Origin: JAGBWK01 sp964462445
GTDB taxonomy: Bacteria; Bacteroidota; Bacteroidia; Bacteroidales; Muribaculaceae
Reading direction: 5' to 3'
Assembly (NCBI GenBank): GCA_964462445.1
Contig: CAYWXG010000006.1
Coordinates: forward strand, 1-64,000
DNA: 64,000 bases
The position numbers and the translations under genes were made by a program. Shown piece after piece: positions 8,281 through 17,826 of this stretch. The notes under the pieces are model-generated. The model saw only the letters and a program-made list of their open reading frames with translations. It did no database searches and had not been told where the DNA came from. The number at the start of each line of letters is the position of its first letter. The first letter of the stretch is position 1.

Positions 8281-8487
8281 TTATATCATCAACATAATTC
8301 TACCCTCGGCCTTGACGAAGGTGTCAGGATAGCGACAAATCACAGCATAAACCTGTTTTGATGTCACAGGCTCTCCATCCTTGCGGACATGCAGCTGTTG
8401 GCGGTTTATCATTTCCGCAATCTGTTCAGTCCGCATCCCACTATTTCGGCTCGCAAGGCAATAAAGTATCGCTTCTTCTATTTTCAT
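8281..8487 (-). CDS. Small winged-helix (HTH) protein
   Basis: A 68-residue protein, MKIEEAILYCLASRNSGMRT followed by an AEMINRQQLH helix and a VTSKQVYAVI recognition-like helix. The pattern resembles the small HTH/winged-helix domains that occur alone or at the N-terminus of Bacteroidetes nucleases and regulators. I use the ATG at 8487; an in-frame TTG at 8499 would add four residues. It is the first gene of the HTH-SDR-ADH operon and may regulate it; that role is inference. Confidence 0.7.
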   Translation of the reverse strand: MKIEEAILYCLASRNSGMRTEQIAEMINRQQLHVRKDGEPVTSKQVYAVICRYPDTFVKAEGRIMLMI

Positions 8488-8571
8488 ATCTCTTGCCAAA
8501 TCAATCTGTTTCTATAATATTGGCTACTGCATTAATTTTTGCAAAAAAATCCCCTATTATGATAGTTTCAA

Positions 8572-8579
8572 CAAAGATA
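8572..8579 (-). promoter_or_regulatory. -7 promoter box (TATCTTTG) for the HTH-SDR-ADH operon
   Basis: Exact TAnnTTTG on the minus strand, 85 bases before the HTH start. No clear -33 element. Confidence 0.5.
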
Positions 8580-8803
8580 AAAATATTTTTGGTTTATCTC
8601 ATTATCCCATCTATTTAAGCTATAAAAATCACATTCCAAAAAAATGTAACCTTTGCTTTACAAAGAAAAATAGTTGCTCCCGAAATGGCTGGTCCGCAAT
8701 TGAATTATTATGCCCCTTTCCTGACTTAAAGTTTCAAACTCACAAAATCTGAAGAAATTCACCTTTTTTATTGTTTATAACAGGATTTTTCAGAATAAAA
8801 CGT
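8580..8803. other. Divergent AT-rich intergenic region, no gene seen
   Basis: Lies between the minus-strand HTH promoter and the plus-strand M6 protease promoter. It contains a small inverted repeat CTTTG-CTTTA-CAAAG at 8651-8665. I see no supported coding region or RNA gene in it. Confidence 0.5.
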
Positions 8804-8811
8804 TATTTTTG
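8804..8811 (+). promoter_or_regulatory. -7 promoter box (TATTTTTG) for the M6 protease
   Basis: Exact TAnnTTTG match 72 bases before the protease start. No TTTG is seen 19-21 bases upstream. Confidence 0.45.
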
Positions 8812-8882
8812 TAAGTTAGCATTTTTCTATGCTTTCAATAATTTAATTATCCGCATTCAATTATCGATAAATATTATAAAAA

Positions 8883-11363
8883 ATGAAGACACTACGTTTA
8901 TTTTCCCTTGGCATTATCTTTACTACTGCGATATGCGCAATGGCTGTACCCGCCAAGCGCACTACCTTTACGGCAATTCAACCCGATGGCACAGAAGTAA
9001 CACTCACCCGCGCCGGAGATGAATTTCATAAATATTTCCTGACCGACGACAGTCAGATTGTAGTCGGCAATGCTACCGACGGCTATTTCTTTGCCACCAT
9101 TGATAAAACAACCGGACGCATCGCAGCATCTAATGTCACTGCTGCCAATGCCGATTCTCGCAGCGCTGCTCAATCAGTCTTTCTCTCTTCAATTGACAGA
9201 GAAGAAATGAGCAAAGCGATAACTACAACTCGCAATTCTTCTCGCATGGCTCCTCACGCCGACAACCGAAGTATAGCACCCAAAGCGACGATTACATCTC
9301 AATCGGGCATCGGGCTCTTCCCCGGAACTACATACCCCAAAACCGGGTCACCTAAAGGACTTATCATATTAGTAGAATATAGCGATGTTAAGTTCGCAAG
9401 CAACTACGACGCCGGAGATTATTTCAATCGTATGATGAGCGAAAAGGGATTTTCCGACTACTATGGCACAGGCTCGGCTCTCGATTGGTTCACCGACGCA
9501 TCCAACGGTCAATTCACCCCCGACTTCGACGTATTCGGACCGATAACCCTCTCCAACAAACAGGCTTATTATGGCGCAAACGACACTTGGGGCAACGACC
9601 AACGCGCTGAATATATGGTAATTGATGGATGCCAATTGCTCGACAGCCAAATCAATTTCAAAGATTACGACACCGACGGCGATGGCTACGTAGATAATGT
9701 ATTTGTGTTTTACGCCGGCAAAGGGGAAGCCGACGGGGGTAGCGACGATACCGTTTGGCCCCATCAATGGGAACTCAGCTCTGCCGGAGTATCATTGAAA
9801 CTCGATGAAGTATCTATCAATCGTTACGCTTGCTCCAATGAACTAACCGGCACAACTCCCGCCGGAATTGGTACTTTTATTCACGAATTCTCCCACGTAA
9901 TGGGGCTTCCCGACCTCTACCACACCACTGATGCCGTATACTACACTCCCAGCGAATGGTCGATTTTGGACTATGGCCCTTATAACAATAACGGTCGCAC
10001 TCCCCCTACTTACTCTATTTTTGAACGTAATGCTATGGGTTGGATTAATCCGATTGTGCTCGACAAAACTCCTCGTCAGATAGAACTCTCTCACATCGAG
10101 ACGAGCAATTCCGGTTGCTTAATACCCACTTCCAACAACAACGAATTTTTCCTTTTGGAAAATCGACAACAAAAAGGTTGGGACACCTATGTACCCGGTC
10201 ATGGTATGCTTATTTGGCACATCGACTACAATGCAAGCGTATGGAGCAGCAACGCTGTCAACAATACCAAAAGCCACCAATATGTCGACATCGAAGAAGC
10301 CAACAATAACCCCAATGGCTACTCCACCTCAATTAGCCAAAACTGGGCTTTCCCCGGCACTTCGGGCAAATATACCGACTTTACCGACACTTCAACTCCA
10401 AACATGAAAACTTGGAGTGGCACAGCTCTCAATACCCCTATTACAAATATCAAGGAAAGCAATGGGATAATCTCGTTCGATGTGTGTGGTGGTGTACCGG
10501 ATATTGAAAGCCCGATTGCATATCAACCCGACACCGACAATATCGGCAACAATTTCTTCACCGCTTCTTGGAGCGAAGTTGACGGTGCCGTTGACTATCT
10601 TATCTACGTCTACGACATACAAGAAGGAGAAACTTTTACTGATGTTAACACGTTCGGCTCAGGCTCATCTTTAACCCACGCAACAGGTTGGACCTCCGAC
10701 AATTCTAATGGGGTTTACTCCTCAACCGGCAACTATGGCAATGCTTCGCCTTCTTTAAAATTGAACCAAGACAACCACTATGTTCAAACACCGGTCTACG
10801 ACAGCCCTATCTCCCATATTTCTTTCTGGGCTAAAGGACAAGGCACTTCCGCCACTAACTCCGCAATATTATATGCTGTTGATGGTGAATACCTAACAGA
10901 ACTTACCACCTTTTCGGATTGGGACACAAAAACCGGCAAAATCGAAGAATATACTCTGACTAAGTCCGACGTTTATCAATTACGCCTTACTTTCATCAAG
11001 AAATATTCCGGACAAAATCTCGCTATCGACGATTTCACTGTCAGCTATAATTTCGGTGGCAAAACAATTTTACCCAACTACAACGGAGTTTCAACGTCCG
11101 GCGAAACATCAATGCTTGTAGAAGGTCTTGACGAAGGACACATTTACTACTTTACCGTCGTAGCTGTCAACGATGAAGGGAAAAAATCGGCTGTTTCCAA
11201 CGAAATTGAAGTAGACCTATCTACATCCGGGATTGACAAAATAACTATCGACAACAACGCCCCCGTTGAATACTATAATTTACAAGGAATACGTATTGAC
11301 AACCCCGGAACAGGCTTCTACATTCGCCGTCAAGGGTCTAACGTTGAAAAAATTATACGATAA
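8883..11363 (+). CDS. Secreted M6-family metalloprotease
   Basis: An 826-residue exported zinc protease. It begins with a signal peptide (MKTLRLFSLGIIFTTAICAM), then a propeptide-like region, then the peptidase domain. The zinc motif HEFSHVMGLPD lies at 334-344, with the HExxHxxGxxD form of immune inhibitor A-like M6 peptidases. An Asp-rich DTDGDGYVD segment at about 264-272 looks like a calcium-binding loop. The C-terminal half looks like beta-sandwich and fibronectin-like modules, ending in a short GFYIRR-containing tail of the kind seen on secreted Bacteroidales proteins; whether this is a type IX export signal is uncertain. Its TAA shares its last base with the ATG of the next gene, so translation of the two is probably coupled. 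Confidence 0.92.
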   Translation: MKTLRLFSLGIIFTTAICAMAVPAKRTTFTAIQPDGTEVTLTRAGDEFHKYFLTDDSQIVVGNATDGYFFATIDKTTGRIAASNVTAANADSRSAAQSVFLSSIDREEMSKAITTTRNSSRMAPHADNRSIAPKATITSQSGIGLFPGTTYPKTGSPKGLIILVEYSDVKFASNYDAGDYFNRMMSEKGFSDYYGTGSALDWFTDASNGQFTPDFDVFGPITLSNKQAYYGANDTWGNDQRAEYMVIDGCQLLDSQINFKDYDTDGDGYVDNVFVFYAGKGEADGGSDDTVWPHQWELSSAGVSLKLDEVSINRYACSNELTGTTPAGIGTFIHEFSHVMGLPDLYHTTDAVYYTPSEWSILDYGPYNNNGRTPPTYSIFERNAMGWINPIVLDKTPRQIELSHIETSNSGCLIPTSNNNEFFLLENRQQKGWDTYVPGHGMLIWHIDYNASVWSSNAVNNTKSHQYVDIEEANNNPNGYSTSISQNWAFPGTSGKYTDFTDTSTPNMKTWSGTALNTPITNIKESNGIISFDVCGGVPDIESPIAYQPDTDNIGNNFFTASWSEVDGAVDYLIYVYDIQEGETFTDVNTFGSGSSLTHATGWTSDNSNGVYSSTGNYGNASPSLKLNQDNHYVQTPVYDSPISHISFWAKGQGTSATNSAILYAVDGEYLTELTTFSDWDTKTGKIEEYTLTKSDVYQLRLTFIKKYSGQNLAIDDFTVSYNFGGKTILPNYNGVSTSGETSMLVEGLDEGHIYYFTVVAVNDEGKKSAVSNEIEVDLSTSGIDKITIDNNAPVEYYNLQGIRIDNPGTGFYIRRQGSNVEKIIR

Positions 11364-12166
11364 TGGATTTATTAGGCTACGAATTTTTTCGCAACGCATT
11401 GCTGGGCATCACCTTGATTGCCATTGCCTCTTCAATCGTAGGCACCTACATTTTTGCGAGAAGACTCGTAGCAATAGCCGGTGGCATCACTCATGCCTGT
11501 TTTGGTGGACTGGGACTTGGCTATTTCACCGGCATTAGCCCGATTTTTATGGCAGGCGTGTTTGCCGTAGGCTCGTCTGTAGGAGTAGAGTGGATTTCTT
11601 CGCGACACAACATTCGCGAAGACTCTGCAATTGCCGTCGTTTGGTCGTTGGGGATGGCATTAGGTGTGCTGTTCGTTTTTCTCACCCCGGGATATGTGCC
11701 CGAATTGAACGCTTTCCTTTTTGGCAACATACTAACAATTACCCAACGCGACCTACTCTCTTTTGCAATCTTCGACGTGCTTCTTATCGCCTTTATTGCC
11801 ACATGCTGCAATAAAATAATAATCTGCGCTTTCGACCGAGATTTTGCCAGAGTGAATGGTCTCCCCACCCGACTTATCACTACCACAATGACGGTATTTA
11901 CCGCTATCGCGATTGTTCTCACAATAAAACTCGTTGGAGTAATGCTTCTAATGTCAATGCTATCTCTCCCTCAGATGATTGCCGAAACGCGATATCGACG
12001 ATTCTCTCGACTAATGATTGCATCTGGTATAATCTCTATTATTTGTTGTGTCGCAGGCTTATTTGCCTCATGCTATATTGAAGTCCCTTGTTCGGCTCTT
12101 ATCGTCATAATAATGGCAATTGTATTTGCCATTGCTAAAATAATAAAACTATGCACAGGCGGATAG
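11363..12166 (+). CDS. Metal ABC transporter permease (ZnuB/MntB family)
   Basis: A 267-residue membrane protein of the zinc/manganese ABC-3 permease family, with about eight hydrophobic segments and the family motifs RRLVAIAGGITHACFGGLGLG (about 33-53) and VGVMLLMSMLSLP. It would move Zn or Mn across the inner membrane with an ATPase and a binding protein, but neither lies within the window. The ATG overlaps the M6 protease stop by one base, and its own stop overlaps the GH25 start by 16 bases, so the three genes form a tight unit. Supply of zinc to a zinc protease is an appealing but untested link. Confidence 0.9.
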   Translation: MDLLGYEFFRNALLGITLIAIASSIVGTYIFARRLVAIAGGITHACFGGLGLGYFTGISPIFMAGVFAVGSSVGVEWISSRHNIREDSAIAVVWSLGMALGVLFVFLTPGYVPELNAFLFGNILTITQRDLLSFAIFDVLLIAFIATCCNKIIICAFDRDFARVNGLPTRLITTTMTVFTAIAIVLTIKLVGVMLLMSMLSLPQMIAETRYRRFSRLMIASGIISIICCVAGLFASCYIEVPCSALIVIIMAIVFAIAKIIKLCTGG

Positions 12167-12855
12167 GATTTATCATTGCAATAGTTATCACGGCAATAGT
12201 AGCAGTATGCGGAGTTATTCATGCCTATCGACAATACATTGCCAACTCTCCGGCTATTGAGCCGGATGCTAATCTATACCCTATCCGAGGTATCGATATT
12301 TCAGCCCACAACGGCGTAATTGATTTCGAAAAAGTTAAAAATGCCAGTTATCAATTTGCTATTATAAAAGCCACTGAGGGGACCGACTTTAAGGATGCCA
12401 TGTTTATTGACAACCTGCGACAAGCGCGACAAGCCGGCTTAAAAGTGGGAGCATACCACTTTTTTCGATTTGACACCGACGGCTACCTCCAAGCCCTGAA
12501 TCTGCTACACTCTCTGCGCCATCGCAAACTTGATTTCCCAATCGCTATTGACATTGAGCGATTCGGAAATCCCGACGGGCATCAGGCATCAATTATCATT
12601 TCACGTCTCCAAGATATGATTACGTGCTTGGAAAAGGAAGGTGCCGACATAATTCTTTATTCCAATAAAGATGACTACGACAAGTATTTAAAAGGAAAAT
12701 TTGATAATTACCCTCTCTGGATTTGCACTTTCACCGAGCCTGAGCCCAACTTGAATTGGACTATATGGCAATATTCTCATCGTGGTAAAATTGATGGGAT
12801 AAAAGGTGATGTTGACTTAAACACAATAAAAACGGAGTTTTATCGTTCAATATAA
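12151..12855 (+). CDS. Glycoside hydrolase family 25 (lysozyme-type muramidase)
   Basis: A 234-residue protein with one N-terminal membrane helix or uncleaved signal (about 5-24) and a GH25 domain that cuts the N-acetylmuramic acid linkage of peptidoglycan. Family features are GIDISAHNG with D49, AIIKATEG at about 70-77, VGAYHFFRF, and the catalytic DIE at 134-136. The end VDLN and WQYS also fit. The start lies inside the permease gene. The product probably acts in the periplasm or is released to attack other bacteria. Confidence 0.92.
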   Translation: MHRRIGFIIAIVITAIVAVCGVIHAYRQYIANSPAIEPDANLYPIRGIDISAHNGVIDFEKVKNASYQFAIIKATEGTDFKDAMFIDNLRQARQAGLKVGAYHFFRFDTDGYLQALNLLHSLRHRKLDFPIAIDIERFGNPDGHQASIIISRLQDMITCLEKEGADIILYSNKDDYDKYLKGKFDNYPLWICTFTEPEPNLNWTIWQYSHRGKIDGIKGDVDLNTIKTEFYRSI

Positions 12856-12860
12856 GATAA

Positions 12861-12878
12861 GGATTTAATACTAAATCC
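12861..12878 (+). repeat. Hairpin GGATTTA-ATAC-TAAATCC after the GH25 gene
   Basis: A perfect seven-base stem with a four-base loop beginning 5 bases after the GH25 stop. It lacks a T-run, so it may stabilise the 3' end or end transcription weakly. Confidence 0.4.
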
Positions 12879-12928
12879 AATAGGACGCTTTATTCTCCAT
12901 TATTGCCGTCACAACCATAGTAACTAAT

Positions 12929-15900
12929 ATGACATCTATCTTCAACATAAAAAACATAAAAGACTTTGTGGTGTTTGCGTTGACATTGTGTATTACAATG
13001 TTTCCTTTCACTATCAACGCATTTGACATTTCCACCTATGCCGAAAGCTCAAAAATGGCCACCGGCCATTGGGCGAAAATTAGTGTGACTGAAGATGGTA
13101 TGTACATGCTCAGCAACTCAGCTCTTCGAGGAATGGGATTTTCCGACCCCTCTAAGGTTCATATTTATGGATATGGTGGGCATCAACTCCCCGACGTTTT
13201 ATCTCAAAACAACTACATCGACGACCTCCCCATGGTGCAATGCCTACGCACCGACCGAGGAATCATATTCTACGCTGAAGGGGTGACTGAAGCTGTTGTT
13301 AAATCCGGCAAATACGTACGTCCGAAACAAAATGGTTATTCCAATGTTGGATACTACTTCGTTAGCGACTGCGAAGGTAGCGACCGAGAAATCCCTACGG
13401 CAGGATCAGGCTCGGCATCATCTCCAGAAACTACTTTTAATAACTACATTTTCCACGAAAAGGACCTCGTTTGCGTTGCTCTGACAGGACAACAATATGG
13501 CGGGGAAGACTTCCTTTATACTCCATCGCGCAATTTCAACTTCGAGTTAATAGATATTGTTGATGATTCCAACGTGTGGCTCTCTTGCTCTTTTATAACA
13601 ACAGCTAATGCCGATTCTCAAATCAAAATCTCTGCCAACAACGTCGAATTACCATATTCATCTTCCGACATCATTAAAGCCACAGTCTCCGACCATGGCA
13701 ATTACCGCTCAACGATAACAACTAAATCTTTTCTACCGGAAAGCGACAAATTAACGATTGGCATTAACTATATACGTTCTGGCACTGTTTCGGCCGCCCA
13801 CCTCGACTACTTAGCTATAAACTACACTCGAAAACTTCGATTGTCGGGTAGTAGTCTCATTTTCTCCTTGCAACGCAACCAAGCGGCTCTTGAAGATGCA
13901 AATGCCAATACCATCGTATGGGACATTACTTCTCCTCTTTCTATCGTTGAGATGAATACCTCATTGTCCGGAACAACTCTCAACTGGACAAACGACTACA
14001 CCAATCAACGCCGATATGTAGCTTTTGACCCCACTGCTTCTTTTGCTGAACCTAAATATATCGGAAATGTTGCAAATCAAAATCTTCACGCTGTAGAAGT
14101 CCCGGATATGGTGATTTTTACACCGGCATCATGGAAATCGGAAGCTAAACGACTCGCAGATTTCCATCTCGAATACGATAGTCTGCAAGTACTTGTTGTC
14201 GACCAAGAAGAAGTGTTCAACGAATTTGCCTCGGGTAGTCGTGACGTAAACGCGTTCCGAAAGATGCTCAAAATGCTCTACGACCGTTCTTCTTCTGCCG
14301 ACAACCAATTAAAATATGCGCTTTTCATGGGGCGCGGAAGTTACGACAATCGTGCTATCTCAACTTCTACGCAAGCGCTCAACTATCCCATAATGCCAAT
14401 ATGGCAGTCGGAGAAAGGGGAAAATGACACCGACTCCTACACCACCGACGATATTTTTGCTTTCTTGCGAGACAACTCCGGAAATAATTTCTCTTCCGAC
14501 TATCATTGCATTGGCGTAGGACGTATGCCGATTACTTCGGCCGGCGGGGCAAGTTTAGCCGTCGACAAAATCATTACTTACTCAACCAAAATGCCTGCCG
14601 GCACTTGGAGAAATCGCACTATGTTATTGGCTGATGACCAAGACCGCGGTGTTCACATGGAACAAATGGAACAAGTGTGGGACAACATGCTCAACAATGG
14701 AGGAGACAACTTAATTCACACAAAACTCTACACCGATGCCTATCAACTAACCGGCCAAGGATATCCTCAAGCTCGTGATTTCATGTTCAGGACTCTCGAT
14801 GAGGGTGTCGTTTGGTGGCTGTTTATCGGGCATGCAAACACCACTTCATTGACCCACGAGAACCTCCTTAAACTCTCCGACATCAACAACATGTACCTTC
14901 GGAAATGGCCTATATTCTTTGCCGCAACATGTGATTTCCTACGATGGGATGGGAACTCAATTTCCGCAGGTGAAGTCATGTGGGGACTTGAAGCCGGAGG
15001 GTGTATCGCACAAATATCAGCTAATCGTCCTGTTTACATCTCGGAAAACGCTTATATGTCGAAAGCATTAGGTAAACATATGTTTACACGCGACGAAAAC
15101 GGTAATCGTCTGACAATTGGCGAAATATATCGACGAGCAAAAAATTCCACCAAAACCACAGATGGAGGTGACACCCTATCTGACGCCAATAAATTACGCT
15201 ACATTTTAATGGGCGACCCGGCACTATATCCGGCACTCCCTCAACACGAAATTGCAGTTGACCGTATCAACAATGTTCCTCTTGGCGGACAAGAGCAAGC
15301 CATTATGCAAGCTCGTCAAAGCGTTATTGTTGAAGGCCGTATTCTCGACAAAGAAGGAAATATAATTCCCGACTTCGACGGCATAATTGCATCTACTCTC
15401 TACGATGCCGATTATAGCGTTACTACTCGCGCCAACGGTGGTGTAGATGAAAATGGAAACGAAGTGGGCAAACAAGTTATATTCGAACAACATGGCGAGC
15501 GACTTTTTGCCGGCAACGACTCTGTCAAAGCCGGACAATTCAAAGTGCATATTGCTATGCCTTCGGAAATTGCCAACAACTTCCGTGAAGCATCTCTTAG
15601 TCTAACCGCACAACAAGGCGCAGGTCAAAATCGAACTTTCCACGGAGCCGGCGTATCTCGTGATTTTTATGTCTACGGCACCGACGAAAACGCAATTGAC
15701 ACAATCCCACCGACAATTAAAGCCATATACCTCAACCACCCATCTTTCGTTTCAGGAAATCACGTCAATACAGCTCCTATGCTCATTGCCGAAATTGCCG
15801 ACAATCGAGGCATCAACATGAACACTTCAGGTATTGGGCACCAAATGAACATACTCATCGACGGGAAAAAAAGTTTCTCTGACGTAGCCCAATTCTACAC

Positions 15901-16363
15901 ACCCGCCACAAACGGGCTCCCGGAAGGCACTATCGCATATCAACTTCCTTCACTCGACGAAGGGTTGCACTCTTTGCGCCTACGAGTATGGGACACGTCC
16001 GACAACTCTTCCTCTAAATCTATTGAGTTCTACGTTTCCCCCGACCAAGCGCCAATCCTCTACGACGTATTTACCGACGTCAACCCCGCATCTACAGAAG
16101 CCAACTTCTACCTATCGCACGACCGTCCCGATGCCAACGTTGAAGTTACAATCTCTGTTTTCAACATGTTGGGCAAGCCGGTTTGGGAATCGGTTACGTC
16201 AGGTCGAAGCGACATGTTCCTGACAAGCCCCGTTAAATGGGATTTACGCAACATGGCAGGACAACGAGTGACTCGTGGAATTTACCTCTATCGCGCTTCT
16301 ATTCGCGAAGGCGACAATGTCAGCAACACTCGCACACGCCGCATTGCTGTCACCGGCAACTAA
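12929..16363 (+). CDS. porU: Type IX secretion system sortase PorU
   Basis: A 1144-residue C25-family (gingipain-like) peptidase that in the type IX secretion system removes the C-terminal signal of cargo proteins at the outer membrane and attaches them to the surface. A signal peptide is present (residues about 12-32). The catalytic pair is visible as H635 in WLFIGHA and C668 in AATCDF. The C-terminal 100 residues form a FlgD-like domain (NMLGKPVWE, RGIYLYRASI). The length is typical. Its usual partner PorV is not next to it. The sortase shows that this organism exports proteins by this route; whether the M6 protease upstream is a cargo is unknown. Confidence 0.92.
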   Translation: MTSIFNIKNIKDFVVFALTLCITMFPFTINAFDISTYAESSKMATGHWAKISVTEDGMYMLSNSALRGMGFSDPSKVHIYGYGGHQLPDVLSQNNYIDDLPMVQCLRTDRGIIFYAEGVTEAVVKSGKYVRPKQNGYSNVGYYFVSDCEGSDREIPTAGSGSASSPETTFNNYIFHEKDLVCVALTGQQYGGEDFLYTPSRNFNFELIDIVDDSNVWLSCSFITTANADSQIKISANNVELPYSSSDIIKATVSDHGNYRSTITTKSFLPESDKLTIGINYIRSGTVSAAHLDYLAINYTRKLRLSGSSLIFSLQRNQAALEDANANTIVWDITSPLSIVEMNTSLSGTTLNWTNDYTNQRRYVAFDPTASFAEPKYIGNVANQNLHAVEVPDMVIFTPASWKSEAKRLADFHLEYDSLQVLVVDQEEVFNEFASGSRDVNAFRKMLKMLYDRSSSADNQLKYALFMGRGSYDNRAISTSTQALNYPIMPIWQSEKGENDTDSYTTDDIFAFLRDNSGNNFSSDYHCIGVGRMPITSAGGASLAVDKIITYSTKMPAGTWRNRTMLLADDQDRGVHMEQMEQVWDNMLNNGGDNLIHTKLYTDAYQLTGQGYPQARDFMFRTLDEGVVWWLFIGHANTTSLTHENLLKLSDINNMYLRKWPIFFAATCDFLRWDGNSISAGEVMWGLEAGGCIAQISANRPVYISENAYMSKALGKHMFTRDENGNRLTIGEIYRRAKNSTKTTDGGDTLSDANKLRYILMGDPALYPALPQHEIAVDRINNVPLGGQEQAIMQARQSVIVEGRILDKEGNIIPDFDGIIASTLYDADYSVTTRANGGVDENGNEVGKQVIFEQHGERLFAGNDSVKAGQFKVHIAMPSEIANNFREASLSLTAQQGAGQNRTFHGAGVSRDFYVYGTDENAIDTIPPTIKAIYLNHPSFVSGNHVNTAPMLIAEIADNRGINMNTSGIGHQMNILIDGKKSFSDVAQFYTPATNGLPEGTIAYQLPSLDEGLHSLRLRVWDTSDNSSSKSIEFYVSPDQAPILYDVFTDVNPASTEANFYLSHDRPDANVEVTISVFNMLGKPVWESVTSGRSDMFLTSPVKWDLRNMAGQRVTRGIYLYRASIREGDNVSNTRTRRIAVTGN

Positions 16364-16429
16364 GTAACAACACTATTGCTGTTCATTCTTTTAGCGCACT
16401 AAGATTGAAAATATATACCTCCATCTTTC

Positions 16430-16459
16430 GGTGTATGTCATATATTTTTAGTACCTTTG
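16430..16459 (+). promoter_or_regulatory. Promoter (-7 box TACCTTTG at 16452-16459) for the SIS-PfkB-ribH operon
   Basis: Exact TAnnTTTG, 30 bases upstream of the SIS gene start. A TTTCG at 16426-16430 is near the -33 position but is a weak match. Confidence 0.65.
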
Positions 16460-16488
16460 CAAGTATCATACTAAAGCTAAATTGACCA

Positions 16489-17094
16489 ATGGATAACATT
16501 ACACAGTCAATCAAAGAGATACTGCGCGCTGAAAGTGAAGCAATTCTCAACATCCCTGTAACCGACTCTTTTGCAAAAGCCATTGACATTATTGTCGAAC
16601 ACGTAAACCATCGTGGAGGGAAATTAGTCACCTCCGGAATGGGAAAAGCAGGGCAGATTGCTATGAACATCGCAACAACCTTTTCTTCAACAGGAACTCC
16701 TGCTGTCAATCTACATCCTTCGGAAGCTCAGCATGGCGACCTCGGGCTTATTCAACCCAACGACGCCTTGTTGCTAATCTCTAATTCAGGCAAAACTCGT
16801 GAAATTATCGACCTCGTTGAATTAGCTCGAACTCTAATCCCGACAATACCTATTATTGTAATCACCGGAAATGGTGATAGCGAGCTCGCACGAATCGCCG
16901 ATGTTACAATCCTCACGGGTGGTGCGCCCGAAGTATGTCCTTTGGGATTAACTCCTACAACCTCGACCACTATGATGACTGTGATTGGCGACATCCTTGT
17001 AGTCAACGTAATGAAAGCTATTGGTTTTACTCGTGCCGAATACGCTAAACGCCATCATGGCGGCTACCTCGGTCACGTTTCACGAGCGAAATAA
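16489..17094 (+). CDS. SIS-domain sugar-phosphate isomerase (KdsD/KpsF-like, no CBS domains)
   Basis: A 201-residue SIS-domain protein resembling arabinose-5-phosphate isomerase, which converts ribulose 5-phosphate to arabinose 5-phosphate for Kdo synthesis. The sugar-phosphate loops SGMGKAGQIA (about 49-58) and ISNSGKTREI (about 96-105) are clear, as is the PLGLTPTTST segment typical of KpsF. E. coli KdsD has two CBS domains after the SIS domain; here the protein ends after the SIS domain. A waaA Kdo transferase gene lies 8 kb downstream, consistent with a Kdo role. It is the first gene of an operon with a PfkB-like gene and ribH. Confidence 0.85.
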   Translation: MDNITQSIKEILRAESEAILNIPVTDSFAKAIDIIVEHVNHRGGKLVTSGMGKAGQIAMNIATTFSSTGTPAVNLHPSEAQHGDLGLIQPNDALLLISNSGKTREIIDLVELARTLIPTIPIIVITGNGDSELARIADVTILTGGAPEVCPLGLTPTTSTTMMTVIGDILVVNVMKAIGFTRAEYAKRHHGGYLGHVSRAK

Positions 17095-17112
17095 CTCAAC
17101 ACCGCATCTTAT

Positions 17113-17784
17113 ATGACAGGTAAAATAATCATCATAGGAGAAGCCAGACTCGAAATAGATTTTAAAAACAATATTCCGGTCGACACTCATCCGGGAGGCG
17201 CCTTTCTTAATGCAGCTTGCCAACTTGCTTTGTCGGGAAGAGAAGTGATTTTCCTTTCCGAAATTGGAAATGATAAACCGGGTAATATAATTACTGATTC
17301 ACTGACTGCTGCCGGTGTCGACATTTCTCAAGCCGACCGTCATATCATTAAAACTCCGATTGTATTGAATATCGACGGCACGACCTCTCGCTACTCTGCC
17401 CCCGACGACGGTGAAGGATTTGATATCATATGGCCGCGCGTGGAAAGTGAGGATATCATTGTATTTGGCGGATATTATGCCGTCGACCCGCGAATTCACA
17501 ATCAATTGTCGACTTTTATCGCCAATGCTGTTGAGCGAAAAGCCTCTATCATCTACGTCCCCGACGTTGACGACGACCGGATTCCACGCATCACGAAAGT
17601 AATGCCTCTCATTTACGAAAATCTTGAGGTTGCTAATAGGGTTATCACTCTCCCCGACGACCTAAATATATTATTTAACCACAATGATTCAGAGCGTGCT
17701 AAACGTGAAAACTTTGCCTACTACGTCGACAACTACTCCCACCTCGAAAACTCCTCCCTACTTGCCGACGAAATCTCCAAATAA
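17113..17784 (+). CDS. Truncated PfkB-family carbohydrate kinase-like protein
   Basis: A 223-residue protein with the N-terminal two thirds of a PfkB/ribokinase fold: the sugar-binding motif GGAFLNAACQLALSG (about 32-46), IGNDKPG, and GVDISQADRH. Family members are usually about 300 residues and carry a GAGD motif with the catalytic Asp near the C-terminus; this protein ends at LADEISK before that region, and no continuation is visible in any frame of the 42 bases before ribH. It may bind a sugar or nucleoside without kinase activity, or be decaying. It sits 18 bases behind the SIS gene. Confidence 0.75.
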   Translation: MTGKIIIIGEARLEIDFKNNIPVDTHPGGAFLNAACQLALSGREVIFLSEIGNDKPGNIITDSLTAAGVDISQADRHIIKTPIVLNIDGTTSRYSAPDDGEGFDIIWPRVESEDIIVFGGYYAVDPRIHNQLSTFIANAVERKASIIYVPDVDDDRIPRITKVMPLIYENLEVANRVITLPDDLNILFNHNDSERAKRENFAYYVDNYSHLENSSLLADEISK

Positions 17785-17826
17785 ACATTAATATTCTAAC
17801 CGATACGATTTACTTCATCATAATTT

